64,000 nt of DNA from CAYFZO01 sp965226235 (GTDB lineage Bacteria > Pseudomonadota > Gammaproteobacteria > Poriferisulfidales > Oxydemutatoraceae): NCBI GenBank assembly GCA_965226235.1, contig OZ245335.1, positions 1,736,001 to 1,800,000 of the forward strand. The letters are read 5' to 3'. The notes below the pieces were generated by a model. It did no database searches. It worked only from the letters and a program-made list of their open reading frames with translations, and had not been told where the DNA came from. Shown piece by piece: positions 50,601 to 55,199 of the stretch (positions are counted from its first letter, which is position 1; the number at the start of each line of letters is the position of its first letter). The translations under genes were made by a program, and so were the position numbers.

Positions 50601-53143
50601 TGGATCATGCAGGCTTGGCTGCTTTGGTCGGAGAGCGCGCGATGGGGGTGTGGGAGCTGACAGCGGGTGATTACGTTCCCTCAACCGACGGCATGCTGGA
50701 GGGGTGGAGCCTGGAGATCAACACATTCGCGTCGGTGTTCGCGGGCGGCAGCGCATCGCTGGTGGCTTCGCTGGCGGCGGTCGAGACGTCGCTCGGATCG
50801 CCGCAGTTGTCTGCACACGAAACGCTGACATTGGCGCTGGTTTACGACGGCACCAACGTCGGGTTCTCTCCGGCGGCGACGCTGGTGTTTAGTGCATCCA
50901 CTACGACCGCCGCCTTCACACTGGATGCGGCGTTTGACGCGAGGCCAGGGTCACTGACGGCGGGGGTCGTGGGTGCTTCAAGCAACGTCGAGGTCGTGTC
51001 TGCGGTGCTGCCGGTGGAGATCGTGCCGCGTGCGTTCACGCTCGCGTTTGACGCAACGACGGTGTCGGTTGTCGCGGGCGCCACGACGCAGGTGACGCTG
51101 ACGCTGACGGGCGATACGGAACTCATAGGGGAGGATGAGGCGTTTGCGGTGATGTTTTCATACGATCCGCAAGACGGCGGCGTTTCTGTCGAGCCGGTGA
51201 TGTTGGACGCGCAGGTCACGAGCGCGACCGTGAGCTTGATGGCGACGGCGATCGCGCAGGATGGGACGCTGACGGTAGCGGTGCTCGATGTGGTCGGCGC
51301 GACGATCAAGCCGGCGGTGCTGCCGGTGCGGGTGTTGCATGAGCTGGTGCTGTCCTTTACTGCACCGGGAGGCGCGTCGCTGGAGACGGCACGGGTGTTG
51401 GCGGGCGGCACGACCAAGGTCGCGGTGAGGCTGGCGAATCCGGGGTCGCTGGGTGAGGGCGAGAAAGTGCAGGTTTCGTTCGCGACCGCGACAACGAAGG
51501 TGTCGGTGATCCCGCCCGAGTGGACACTGACCGAGGAACGGCCGAGCACGATCTTCACGATCGAAGCGCGCCATGACGTGGATCCGTCGAAAGGGACGGT
51601 GGTCGCCTCGGGCGAGGTGATGCTGAATGGCGCCCGGGTTTTAGATACGCGGGTAGTTTCGACCGCTCTTGCGGTGGAGATTGTCGAGCGTCGCTTTCGG
51701 CTGTCGATTCTGGATGAGGCGGGGATCAGTTCTTCACCGTTGCGCGTGCTGGAGGGGGCTGAGATGCAATTGCGTCTGCGTCTGCTGAGTGTGAGTTCTT
51801 CTCTGGGGACTCCGTCGCTGGGTGAGGGCGAGATGCTGACAGTGTTGTTAGCTTTCATTGACCCGACCGGGACCGGGAGCGGGATCCTCCTGGTTCCGAA
51901 TGAGGTGACGTTTTTCAGAGGCAGCACCGAGACTGAGGTGGTTCTGCTGCTGAGGGGGCGCTCAAATGATGCCACGTTGACGGCAAAGGCCGTGGAGTTC
52001 GGTCTGAGGAACATGTCGGTCGAGTCGACGGCAGTGGCGGTGGATGTCATCTCGCGGCACTTCCAGCTATCGCTGTCGCCGGTGGGAGCCCGGTTCAGTC
52101 GGACGGTGCGCCCGAACGAGGTGATTCCGGATTTCACGGCTACGCAGTCGGTGCGCAGCACCATCACCATGGCCGAGGCCACCACGATCAGATCGCTGTC
52201 GGTGCGGGTAGAGATCCGGCACCCGCGTATCGAAGACCTGAGCGTTTTGCTGATTTCTCCCGAGGGGACGACAGTGGTGTTGCATCACTTTACGGGCGGC
52301 CTTGCGGAGAATCTCTTCGAGACATACACCTCGCTGGATCATACAGATCTGGCTGCTTTGGTAGGGGTGCCCGCGCAGGGCGAGTGGATACTGACGGTAG
52401 GTGACTATCTTTCTGGTGACACCGGCACGCTGGAGGCGTGGAGCCTGGAGACCAACACCGGCGCGCAGGTGACCGCTGGTGGAAGCGTGCCGGTCGTCGC
52501 CACCCTGTCGGGGCTCGACACGCCGTTTGGTGCATCGCGTCTGTTTGCGGACGAGCGCCTGGCGGTCAATTGGACATACCCCGATGGCGCTGGCGTGACG
52601 CTGTCCCCAGTCGTGTTTGACGTAGCGAGTCCCGCATCCAGCGTCGAGGTCGCCGCGACGCTGACCGCGACGCTGGACGCGACCGCAGGGGTAGGGATGC
52701 TGGAGTCGAACGGCAATGGCTTGAAGAACGCGGAGGTGGAGTCGGCGACACTGTCGGTGGAGATCGTGCCGCGTGCGTTCACGCTCGCGTTTGACGCAAC
52801 GACGGTGTCGGTTGTCGCGGGCGCCACGGCGCAGGTGACGCTGACGCTGACGGGCGATACGGAACTCATAGGGCCGGATGAGTTCACGGTGATGTTTTCA
52901 TACGAACCGCAAGACGGCGGCGTTTCTGTCGAGGAGCCGGTGACATTTAAGGCGGGGGAAACGAGCGAGATCGTGAGCTTGATAGCGACGGCGATCGCGC
53001 AGGATGGGACGATGACGGCATCGGTGGACGATAGGGCCGACGCGACGTTTGCACCGGCGACATTGCGGGTTGTGGTTCGTGAAGCACCACCGGCGTTTCA
53101 ATTGTACCTGCGGGTACTGCTCGAAGGGCCGCTGAAGGAGTAG
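38630..53143 (+). CDS. Giant secreted repeat adhesin B (4837 aa, P domains and Ig-like repeats)
   Basis: Complete giant extracellular protein. The start at 38630 has a good Shine-Dalgarno and begins a long Sec signal peptide: a ~33-residue arginine-rich n-region, hydrophobic core VVSGLMMLVALTLF and likely cleavage GRA|QVE near residue 52. The mature chain starts at once with an Ig-like module (LPNEFRLVFEPLQ) of the kind found in A. Nine P domains lie at about 39240-39555, 41788-42130, 42557-42870, 45030-45363, 45790-46100, 48260-48575, 49710-50030, 50410-50725 and 52150-52455, among Ig-like modules. Three P-domain flavours are visible, introduced by FSRTVRPNE-, SPGDPDPPGQF- and QADLARRIT-type leaders. 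The chain ends LYLRVLLEGPLKE, matching the tail of A. It includes a 3231-bp tandem duplication and a 13-residue antisense-derived insert. No catalytic domain is seen. Adhesion is the inferred role; docking of the tail with the small protein at 54130 is a hypothesis. Confidence 0.9.
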   Translation: MRTGQTDFQLAGAGGTVRRVRGRRVIAGRRPGAVVSGLMMLVALTLFPGEGRAQVEMLPNEFRLVFEPLQVEILTGTTETVVLSLTNASRVPAGDEVLVGLSLDDASTVSVVSPTELSFDASATSHEVVLHVAADTSPGATVLVASVETSPASLAGAEFVDAELPVGIIDAREHSRRFQLSLVPAGGQFIQTARPNGAIPDNSSTQSVHSIITVAEDIKIRSLSVRVEIRHQGVRGLRVLLVSPEGVEVALHDRTGGTADNIFETYTSVDHAGLDALGGAPAQGEWVLTVGDYEPTGTGTLEAWSLEINGSARVLAGGRASLVVSLTAVETPLGSPRLLVHETLTVALTYDGDNVRFSPPTLMFGASSTIAAVTLKAAFNARQGSLTAEVVGAVPVNVEVEPAALTLPVEIAPRRFRLQQLRIVQRHHHLLVVEKGGARIKLEHVVASGSTEVVVGIEDAGSPLGVSVLNVMRETLQVGFVYMGGEGVTLSPLSLGVGNTSKVGNDALLALATVDADEGATSGVLQLTGSGLVNANVAPVALRIEVLPNEFRLVFEPLQIGILTGTEETVVLSLTDASRLPAGDEVLVGLLLDDASTVSVVSLTELSFNASATSHVVVLRAAANTSPGATVLVASVETSPASLAGARFVSAGLPVSILGAHEREFEWVFRSPQGERLSAAVVVAGASTQLLVSLEGVAGERLFEGEQVLVALDLVKRGASILTPAAVVSLLLPEQVLIYRGVPQEMIFLAALPGAARGVTDELQVLLTIVLLRQLTLTQTAAPELADSVTISLWAALPLRVVHELVLSFTASGDTALVLAGGTTAVEVSLVNPQLLMGEDEAVEVSFTTEVVTIVGEGDPGLRLTRAMPGMSVIIGAAYDVPLTLGKVIASGRVLSGDVLAADTRVVSTALAVEIIPRPYRLAFDVATVSVVAGGAAQVGLTLTGDTELIGENETFAVEFSYDLDGGVEVVALEPMEFSAGTTTATVTLEAATTATRGTLTASVVGAEGATVAPATLPVEIVPRQFRLSLSPGDPDPPGQFSMTRRLGGGGGTSDIHDTINVGEDIEVWSLAVRFRISGDLSPRLRSVTLTLRPPEGEAVLLYGETRSFADVIADPTRPIDLAYTSADHTGLAALTGESAQGSWVLIVTHAAELPLPITLEVWSLEINPVATVLAGGSAAVRVSLAAVETPLGVPRLVMGETLAVELAYSGTDAAGVSLSAGSMVMFDAESTAADVTLTAAFNATPGTLTAVFAGAVPVNADVEPASLPVEIAPRRFRLSLSGAQADLARRITREVRPHALIPQLPDPGPLVSTITVVEDIAVESLVVGVEIRHPGRGELGVVLTPPGGTAVTLHMNDDADLEPDLVRAYTSVGEAGLAGLVGSSTQGDWTLEVSDFMFGENTGTLESWYLEINTGVQVIAGGNVPVVVTLSGLDTPFGVSRLFADETLVVEREDDPGVSGVTLSPVMFQTADSTSVVEVALMLTAAPGATSGAVALSGSGLENAVVAPAVLPVEIVPRAFTLAFDATTVSVVAGATTQVMLTLTGDTELIGEDEAFGVTFSYAPDDPDGGDVRFVGLESAMFIRGNTEAVVTLEAATTATRGTLTASVVGAEGATVAPAVLPVEIALRRFRLVVEKGGARIDFEHVVASGSTEVVVGIEDAGSPLGVSVLDASETLQVDFVYTGGEGVTLSPLSLGVGNTSMVGNDALLALATVDAGEGATSGVLQLTGSDLVNADVAPVALRIEVLPNEFRLVFEPLQIGILTGTAETVVLSLTNASHLPTGDEVLVGLSLDDASTVSVVPPTALSFNASATSHEVVLRAAANMSPGATVLVASVEMSPASLAGARFVSAGLPVSIVGAREFEWVFRSPQGERLSAAVVVAGASTQLLVSLEGVAGERLFDGEQVFVALTLVPGAVMSLFSPGDVFISRGMPREIFLAALPGAARGVTDELQVQLTHTVPLVLALVDSVTIPLSAALPLRVVHELVLSFTASGDTVLVLAGGTTAVDVSLVNPQLLMGEDEAVEVSFTTEVVTIVGGGDPRLRLTRAMPGMSVIIGAAYDVPLTLGKVIASGRVLSGDVLAADTRVVSTAPLAVEIVPRQFRLSLSPGDPDPPGQFSMTRRLGGGGGTSDIHDTINVGEDIEVWSLAVRFRISGDLSPRLRSVTLTLRPPEGEAVLLYGETRSFADVIADPTRPIDLAYTSADHPGLAALTGESAQGSWVLIVTHAELPLPITLEVWSLEINSVATVLAGGSAAVRVSLAAVETPLGVPRLVMGETLAVELAYSGTDAAGVSLSAGSMVMFDAESTAADVTLTAAFSATPGTLTAVFAGAVPVNADVEPASFPVEIAPRRFRLSLSGAQADLARRITKEVRPHALIPQLPDPGPLVSTITVVVEDIAVESLVVGVEIRHPGRGELGVVLTPPGGTAVTLHMNDDADLEPDLVRAYTSVGEAGLAGLVGSSTQGDWTLEVSDFMFGENTGTLESWYLEINTGVQVIAGGNVPVVVTLSGLDTPFGVSRLFADETLVVEREDDPGVSGVTLSPVMFQTADSTSVVEVASTLTAAPGATSGVVTLSGSGLENAVVAPAVLPVEIVPRAFTLAFDATTVSVVAGATTQVMLTLTGDTELIGEDEAFGVTFSYAPDDPDGGDVRFVGLESAMFTRGNTEAVVTLEAATTATRGTLTASVVGAEGATVAPAVLPVEIALRRFRLVVEKGGARIDFEHVVASGSTEVVVGIEDAGSPLGVSVLDASETLQVDFVYTGGEGVTLSPLSLGVGNTSMVGNDALLALATVDAGEGATSGVLQLTGSDLVNADVAPVALRIEVLPNEFRLVFEPLQIGILTGTAETVVLSLTNASHLPTGDEVLVGLSLDDASTVSVVPPTALSFNASATSHEVVLRAAANMSPGATVLVASVEMSPASLAGARFVSAGLPVSIVGAREFEWVFRSPQGERLSAAVVVAGASTQLLVSLEGVAGERLFDGEQVFVVLTLVPGAVMSLFSPGDVFISRGMPREIFLAALPGAARGVTDELQVQLTHTVPLVLALVDSVTIPLSAALPLRVVHELVLSFTASGDTVLVLAGGTTAVDVSLVNPQLLMGEDEAVEVSFTTEVVTIVGGGDPRLRLTRAMPGMSVIIGAAYDVPLTLGKVIASGRVLSGDVLAADTRVVSTAPLAVEIVPRQFRLSLSGAQADLARRITKEVRPHALIPQLPDPGPLVSTITVVVEDIAVESLVVGVEIRHPDPGELEVVLTPPGGTAVTLHMNDNADLEPDLVRAYTSVGEAGLAGLVGSSTRGDWTLEVSDFMFDENTGTLESWYLEINTGAQVIAGGNVPVVVTLSGLDTPFGVSRLFADETLVMEREDDPGVSGVTLSPVMFQTADSTSVVEVASTLTAAPGATSGVVTLSGSGLENAVVAPAVLPVEIAPRRFRLVVEKGGARIDFEHMVASGSTEVVVGIEDAGSPLGVSALDASETLQVDFVYTGGEGVTLSPVSLGVGNTSMVGNDALLALATVDADEGATSGVLQLTGSGLVNADVAPVALRIEMLPNEFRLVFEPPQVEILTGTTETVVLLSLTNASRVPAGDEVLVGLSLDDASTVSVVSPTELSFDASATSHEVVLHVAADTSPGATVLVASVETSPASLAGAEFVDAELPVGIIDAREHSDAREHSRRFQLSLASAGGQFIQTARPNEAIPDNSGMQSVHSIITVAEDIEIRSLSVRVEIRHQGVRGLRVRLVSPQEVEVPLHDRTGGTADGLFRTYTSVDHAGLAALVGARADGPWTLTVGDYIRLNDGILEAWSLEINTFVSVLAGGNASLVASLAAVEMSRLFAHETLTLALVYDGANVGFSPATLVFSASTTTAAFTLNAAFDARQGSLTAAVADAPENVEVVSAALPVRIVPRLFRLSLSPPGGQFSQTKRPNVLIADQIRMQSARSTINVTEDIEIRSLSVRVEIRHQARGDLRVLLVSPEGVEVALHDRTDGTADNIFETYTSVDHAGLAALVGERAMGVWELTAGDYVPSTDGMLEGWSLEINTFASVFAGGSASLVASLAAVETSLGSPQLSAHETLTLALVYDGTNVGFSPAATLVFSASTTTAAFTLDAAFDARPGSLTAGVVGASSNVEVVSAVLPVEIVPRAFTLAFDATTVSVVAGATTQVTLTLTGDTELIGEDEAFAVMFSYDPQDGGVSVEPVMLDAQVTSATVSLMATAIAQDGTLTVAVLDVVGATIKPAVLPVRVLHELVLSFTAPGGASLETARVLAGGTTKVAVRLANPGSLGEGEKVQVSFATATTKVSVIPPEWTLTEERPSTIFTIEARHDVDPSKGTVVASGEVMLNGARVLDTRVVSTALAVEIVERRFRLSILDEAGISSSPLRVLEGAEMQLRLRLLSVSSSLGTPSLGEGEMLTVLLAFIDPTGTGSGILLVPNEVTFFRGSTETEVVLLLRGRSNDATLTAKAVEFGLRNMSVESTAVAVDVISRHFQLSLSPVGARFSRTVRPNEVIPDFTATQSVRSTITMAEATTIRSLSVRVEIRHPRIEDLSVLLISPEGTTVVLHHFTGGLAENLFETYTSLDHTDLAALVGVPAQGEWILTVGDYLSGDTGTLEAWSLETNTGAQVTAGGSVPVVATLSGLDTPFGASRLFADERLAVNWTYPDGAGVTLSPVVFDVASPASSVEVAATLTATLDATAGVGMLESNGNGLKNAEVESATLSVEIVPRAFTLAFDATTVSVVAGATAQVTLTLTGDTELIGPDEFTVMFSYEPQDGGVSVEEPVTFKAGETSEIVSLIATAIAQDGTMTASVDDRADATFAPATLRVVVREAPPAFQLYLRVLLEGPLKE
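39881..39919 (+). repeat. Exact 39-bp antisense insertion of a family repeat
   Basis: In related modules RRFRL is followed directly by VVEKGGAR (for example 43515-43550). Here 13 extra residues, QQLRIVQRHHHLL, intervene. Their 39 bases are the reverse complement of a sense segment encoding EVVVALDNPELLE, a motif of this repeat family (close sense relatives at about 26474 and 30112). The insert is a multiple of three and keeps the frame. Confidence 0.9.
41701..44931 (+). repeat. First copy of 3231-bp tandem duplication in gene B
   Basis: It starts within IVPRQFRLSLSPGDPDPP and runs through two P domains and several Ig-like modules (1077 codons). The next 3231 bases repeat it almost base for base. 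Visible differences are few: a 3-bp loss in HAAELPLP, a 3-bp gain in TVVEDIAVES and scattered substitutions. Confidence 0.95.
44932..48162 (+). repeat. Second copy of 3231-bp tandem duplication in gene B
   Basis: Near-identical to the preceding copy. A third, internally shortened copy follows at about 48163-49260. It lacks the SPGDPDPP P-domain block and a later AFTLAFD module, and both deletions begin and end at the V-E-I-x-P-R-x-F-x-L seam. Confidence 0.95.
49592..49627 (+). repeat. 18-bp perfect tandem duplication (in frame)
   Basis: The unit gacgcgcgcgagcactcg occurs twice (49592-49609 and 49610-49627), encoding DAREHS twice. The parallel module at about 39140-39160 in the same gene has one copy, so this is a derived duplication. 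Confidence 0.95.
51322..52040 (+). repeat. Block shared with giant gene C (counterpart about 57922-58640)
   Basis: From VLPVRVLHELVLSF through FGLRN the protein and DNA are almost identical in B and C, over about 720 bp. The flanking modules differ, so the block was copied between paralogues or kept the same by gene conversion. Confidence 0.88.
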
Positions 53144-53425
53144 AGCCAAGAGATGAACGCCAGGTCGTTACCTTGAGCGCCATGGCGGTCAGGCCACACC
53201 GGAAATTCGGTAACTGCACACCCTGCAAAATACTTGCTCAACGCTGGCTTCCACACAACTGTTTCACCTATAGGCTTGTTACCCCTTATCATGAGTGGCG
53301 GCGCATGTCGGGCGGAGTGCCAAGGGCGGCTGTGGGCGTAGCATGAAACCCGGCAAGGCTGTAGCGGCCGGATGCATTTTCATCCCGAGCCAAAGTGGCT
53401 TTCAAACTGCGCGTATGCGGTTGGG

Positions 53426-53449
53426 AAGCCTTTACGGAAGGAAAGGCTT
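53426..53449. repeat. Hairpin with 8-bp perfect stem
   Basis: aagccttt (53426-53433) and aaaggctt (53442-53449) are complementary across an 8-base loop. There is no T-run after it, so it is not a standard terminator. It lies just outside the left arm of the larger inverted repeat. Confidence 0.6.
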
Positions 53450-53461
53450 GATATGCTTTCA

Positions 53462-53618
53462 TCCTGACTTCGACGGTTGGGGGACCTGTAGATTTCAAGA
53501 AGTTTGATAAATAAGGGTTTTTGGGGTGCATTTCGAGGGTTGGCGGATGTAGTGCCTTGCTGGAAATCAAACTCCAATGAAATCAATCACTTGACTCATT
53601 CAACCGTCGAAGTCAGGA
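53462..53618. repeat. 18-bp perfect inverted repeat spanning 157 bp
   Basis: tcctgacttcgacggttg at 53462-53479 is exactly reverse-complementary to 53601-53618, with 121 bases between. This could be the ends of a small non-autonomous element (MITE-like) or an old IS remnant. I could not identify a target-site duplication. Confidence 0.75.
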
Positions 53619-53737
53619 GCAACTTGTAATCGTTGCGCTTCTCCTTCGAATGACCCCGCCACGCACACCAAAAATCAATAGGTTACAACCACAAAAACCG
53701 CCGATCACTGCAAAATCCAGCCACAATCTCAGGGAAA

Positions 53738-53977
53738 TTGGTTAAAGATGGGCTAACACCGGGCAAGATGCGTCTTGTGCCGACGCGCTTGACGCCGAAA
53801 GGCAAGGCCAAACCGTTGCACCGCCAGCGTTTCAACCGCACTGTGCAGGAAGACCTTCTGGCCGAGGATCTACGGGCGTTCAACCAGTATCTGCTGGACC
53901 ACCTCGACCGCTATAATGGCCAACGCCCCCACCGAGGAATCGACAACCGCATACTCTGTCAAATGCTTGCTCAATAG
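53738..53977 (+). pseudogene. Transposase C-terminal fragment (integrase-core, IS481/IS3-like)
   Basis: Seventy-nine codons ending in the typical last part of an rve-type DDE transposase: QRFNRTVQEDLL, then a stretch with FNQYLLDHLDRYN, and QRPHRGIDNR near the stop. The pattern RFNRTxQE...FNxxL...YN..RPHxG belongs to the integrase-core region carrying the third catalytic position in IS3- and IS481-type enzymes. The preceding ~200 residues with the first two acidic residues are absent, so this is a dead 3' scrap. The apparent start codon has no meaning. It shows past IS insertion or deletion between gene B and the small gene. The family call is from motif memory, and IS481 versus IS3 is undecided. 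Confidence 0.7.
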
Positions 53978-54018
53978 CTGCCTGATCTGTCCCATATGTG
54001 GTGGCGCAGTACATGTGG

Positions 54019-54046
54019 TTGACTTTTTTCAGGGCGATGATAGAGT
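54019..54046 (+). promoter_or_regulatory. Possible sigma70-type promoter for the small secreted protein
   Basis: TTGACT (54019-54024) and TAGAGT (54041-54046) are separated by 16 bases, about 85 bases before the start codon. A second -10-like TATAGT lies at 54095-54100 without a good -35. Match is partial. Confidence 0.25.
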
Positions 54047-54115
54047 CCCTTGAGCTGTTCCCGTTATATCGGCTGTAGCGGATTCTTAAGTCAATATAGT
54101 AAGTAAAGGGAGGTT

Positions 54116-54121
54116 GAAAGG
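54116..54121 (+). promoter_or_regulatory. Ribosome binding site of the small secreted protein
   Basis: GAAAGG is eight bases before the ATG at 54130. A GGGAGG at 54108-54113 is farther away. Confidence 0.5.
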
Positions 54122-54129
54122 TAAGGTAT

Positions 54130-55095
54130 ATGAAGCACAATTTCCGTTATGTTTTCGGCCTCATTGCAGCCACTTGGTGGTACCGGCCAATGGCGGGCTG
54201 TTTTCTGACGCTGGTGATGGTGACAATGGTTTGCTCTCCGGTTGCAGGACAAGAGTTGATGAACAGTGACCTCTCCATGAGGGAAGTAATACCCGCCAAC
54301 TCTGCGATGGCTTATCCCGGGCCGCTTTCCGGTTTCTCTGATGAGCCTATTGCTGAGGATATCTTGGTGTCGGCGGTGTCGGCGTTTGATAAGGATAACA
54401 ATGGCAAGATAGACTCTTCGCTTGAGTCCATATCCAAAGGCGGGGGCACTGTCGGAGTTGTCGATTGGGTTTTGGTTCAATTACGCTTGGTGCCTCAGGG
54501 CACCCCGGTGCCGGACGATTTATGTCTTAACGATAGCAGCTGCAAGGCTAACGTTAGAATAGTGACAAAAGTTGCCTTGCTACTGACCGACGGCACTGTT
54601 TCGTTCGCAGACGCGGACGCAGACGCGGACGGGGATGTAGATGCGGACGATCTGGCAATAGGTGTTCTGGTTTTTGACAGAGACGAGGTCAATTTTGACC
54701 CGGTTACACACGACATGTATGTCGCCATCAACCATCGCAACCATTTATCGGTCTTGTCCGGGAAAGTGGATAAGGACGCAAATGATGACGAGGAGGATGA
54801 ACCTCTAGCCAAGGGCGAGTATAGGTATGATTTCACCGACCCGGACCCGGCGGCAGGAATTCGGGGAGGTATCATCGTGAGTCAGGGCGTACGTGTTCTT
54901 CCTGGCGGAGATGCGAAGGGCGACAACGGCATAGATGAGCAGGATTTGGTTGAGATTTTTAACGCCGTCAGGACGGAGACAAAGACTGACTATCTGCAAC
55001 AGGATGTTGACCTGACAGCTAACATGACGCCTGTTGAGAGAGAGTTCGTGGATCGCAACGTTAGAGAAGCTGCGCTTAGAGGCATTAATTTCTAG
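54130..55095 (+). CDS. Secreted calcium-loop protein; stand-alone C-terminal module of large surface proteins
   Basis: 321-aa exported protein. Residues 1-40 form a long signal peptide (hydrophobic core about 23-36, likely cleavage near VAG|QE). The mature chain starts QELMNSDLSM, then AYPGPLSGF (61-69), VVDWVLVQLR (110-119), a dockerin-like loop DADADGDVDADDL (163-175), DMYVAINHRNHLSVL (195-209), a second loop DAKGDNGIDEQDL (261-273) and DVDLTANMTPVEREFVDRN (292-310). FDKDNNGKID (86-95) may be another calcium loop. In memory this order (LMxDxLR, PYxGL, VDWVLxELR, HRNHL, GDANGDG, DxNLDGxVxxVDRN) is the C-terminal module of large surface proteins, normally preceded in the same chain by LEGPY. 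Here the LEGPL part sits at the ends of giant proteins A and B instead. C132 and C138 could form a disulfide. A terminator follows. Export and calcium loops are well supported; docking with the giants is inference. Confidence 0.85.
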   Translation: MKHNFRYVFGLIAATWWYRPMAGCFLTLVMVTMVCSPVAGQELMNSDLSMREVIPANSAMAYPGPLSGFSDEPIAEDILVSAVSAFDKDNNGKIDSSLESISKGGGTVGVVDWVLVQLRLVPQGTPVPDDLCLNDSSCKANVRIVTKVALLLTDGTVSFADADADADGDVDADDLAIGVLVFDRDEVNFDPVTHDMYVAINHRNHLSVLSGKVDKDANDDEEDEPLAKGEYRYDFTDPDPAAGIRGGIIVSQGVRVLPGGDAKGDNGIDEQDLVEIFNAVRTETKTDYLQQDVDLTANMTPVEREFVDRNVREAALRGINF

Positions 55096-55128
55096 TGAGT
55101 CGGCATAAGTCATGTGCGGCACATACCG

Positions 55129-55155
55129 AGGGCAAATTCGTTTTTGCCTGTTTTT
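55129..55155 (+). terminator. Likely rho-independent terminator after the small secreted protein
   Basis: ggcaaa (55131-55136) pairs with tttgcc (55143-55148) around loop ttcgtt, and a T-rich tail (tgttttt) follows. It lies about 35 bases after the stop and separates this gene from giant gene C. Confidence 0.6.
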
Positions 55156-55164
55156 GACTTAAAG

Positions 55165-55185
55165 GCAAGAAGCAAGAAGCAAGAA
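55165..55185 (+). repeat. Three tandem heptamers upstream of giant gene C
   Basis: gcaagaa occurs three times in direct succession, 15 bases before the chosen ATG at 55200 and just after a -35-like TTGACT (55154-55159). Copy-number change here would alter promoter or leader spacing. Confidence 0.85.
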
Positions 55186-55199
55186 ACAATGTGGGGATC

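Larger units (their letters stand above)
53144..54129. other. Intergenic region between gene B and the small secreted protein
   Basis: 986 bases without an intact gene and less GC-rich than its neighbours. It contains a small hairpin, an 18-bp inverted repeat, the 3' remnant of a transposase gene and the probable promoter of the next gene. I see no clear rho-independent terminator directly after gene B. Confidence 0.8.

Noticed and set aside
53295..53507. 70-codon + strand ORF in the B downstream spacer
   Set aside because: No ribosome binding site or recognisable domain, and it runs through the hairpin and one arm of the inverted repeat; probably chance or element remnant.
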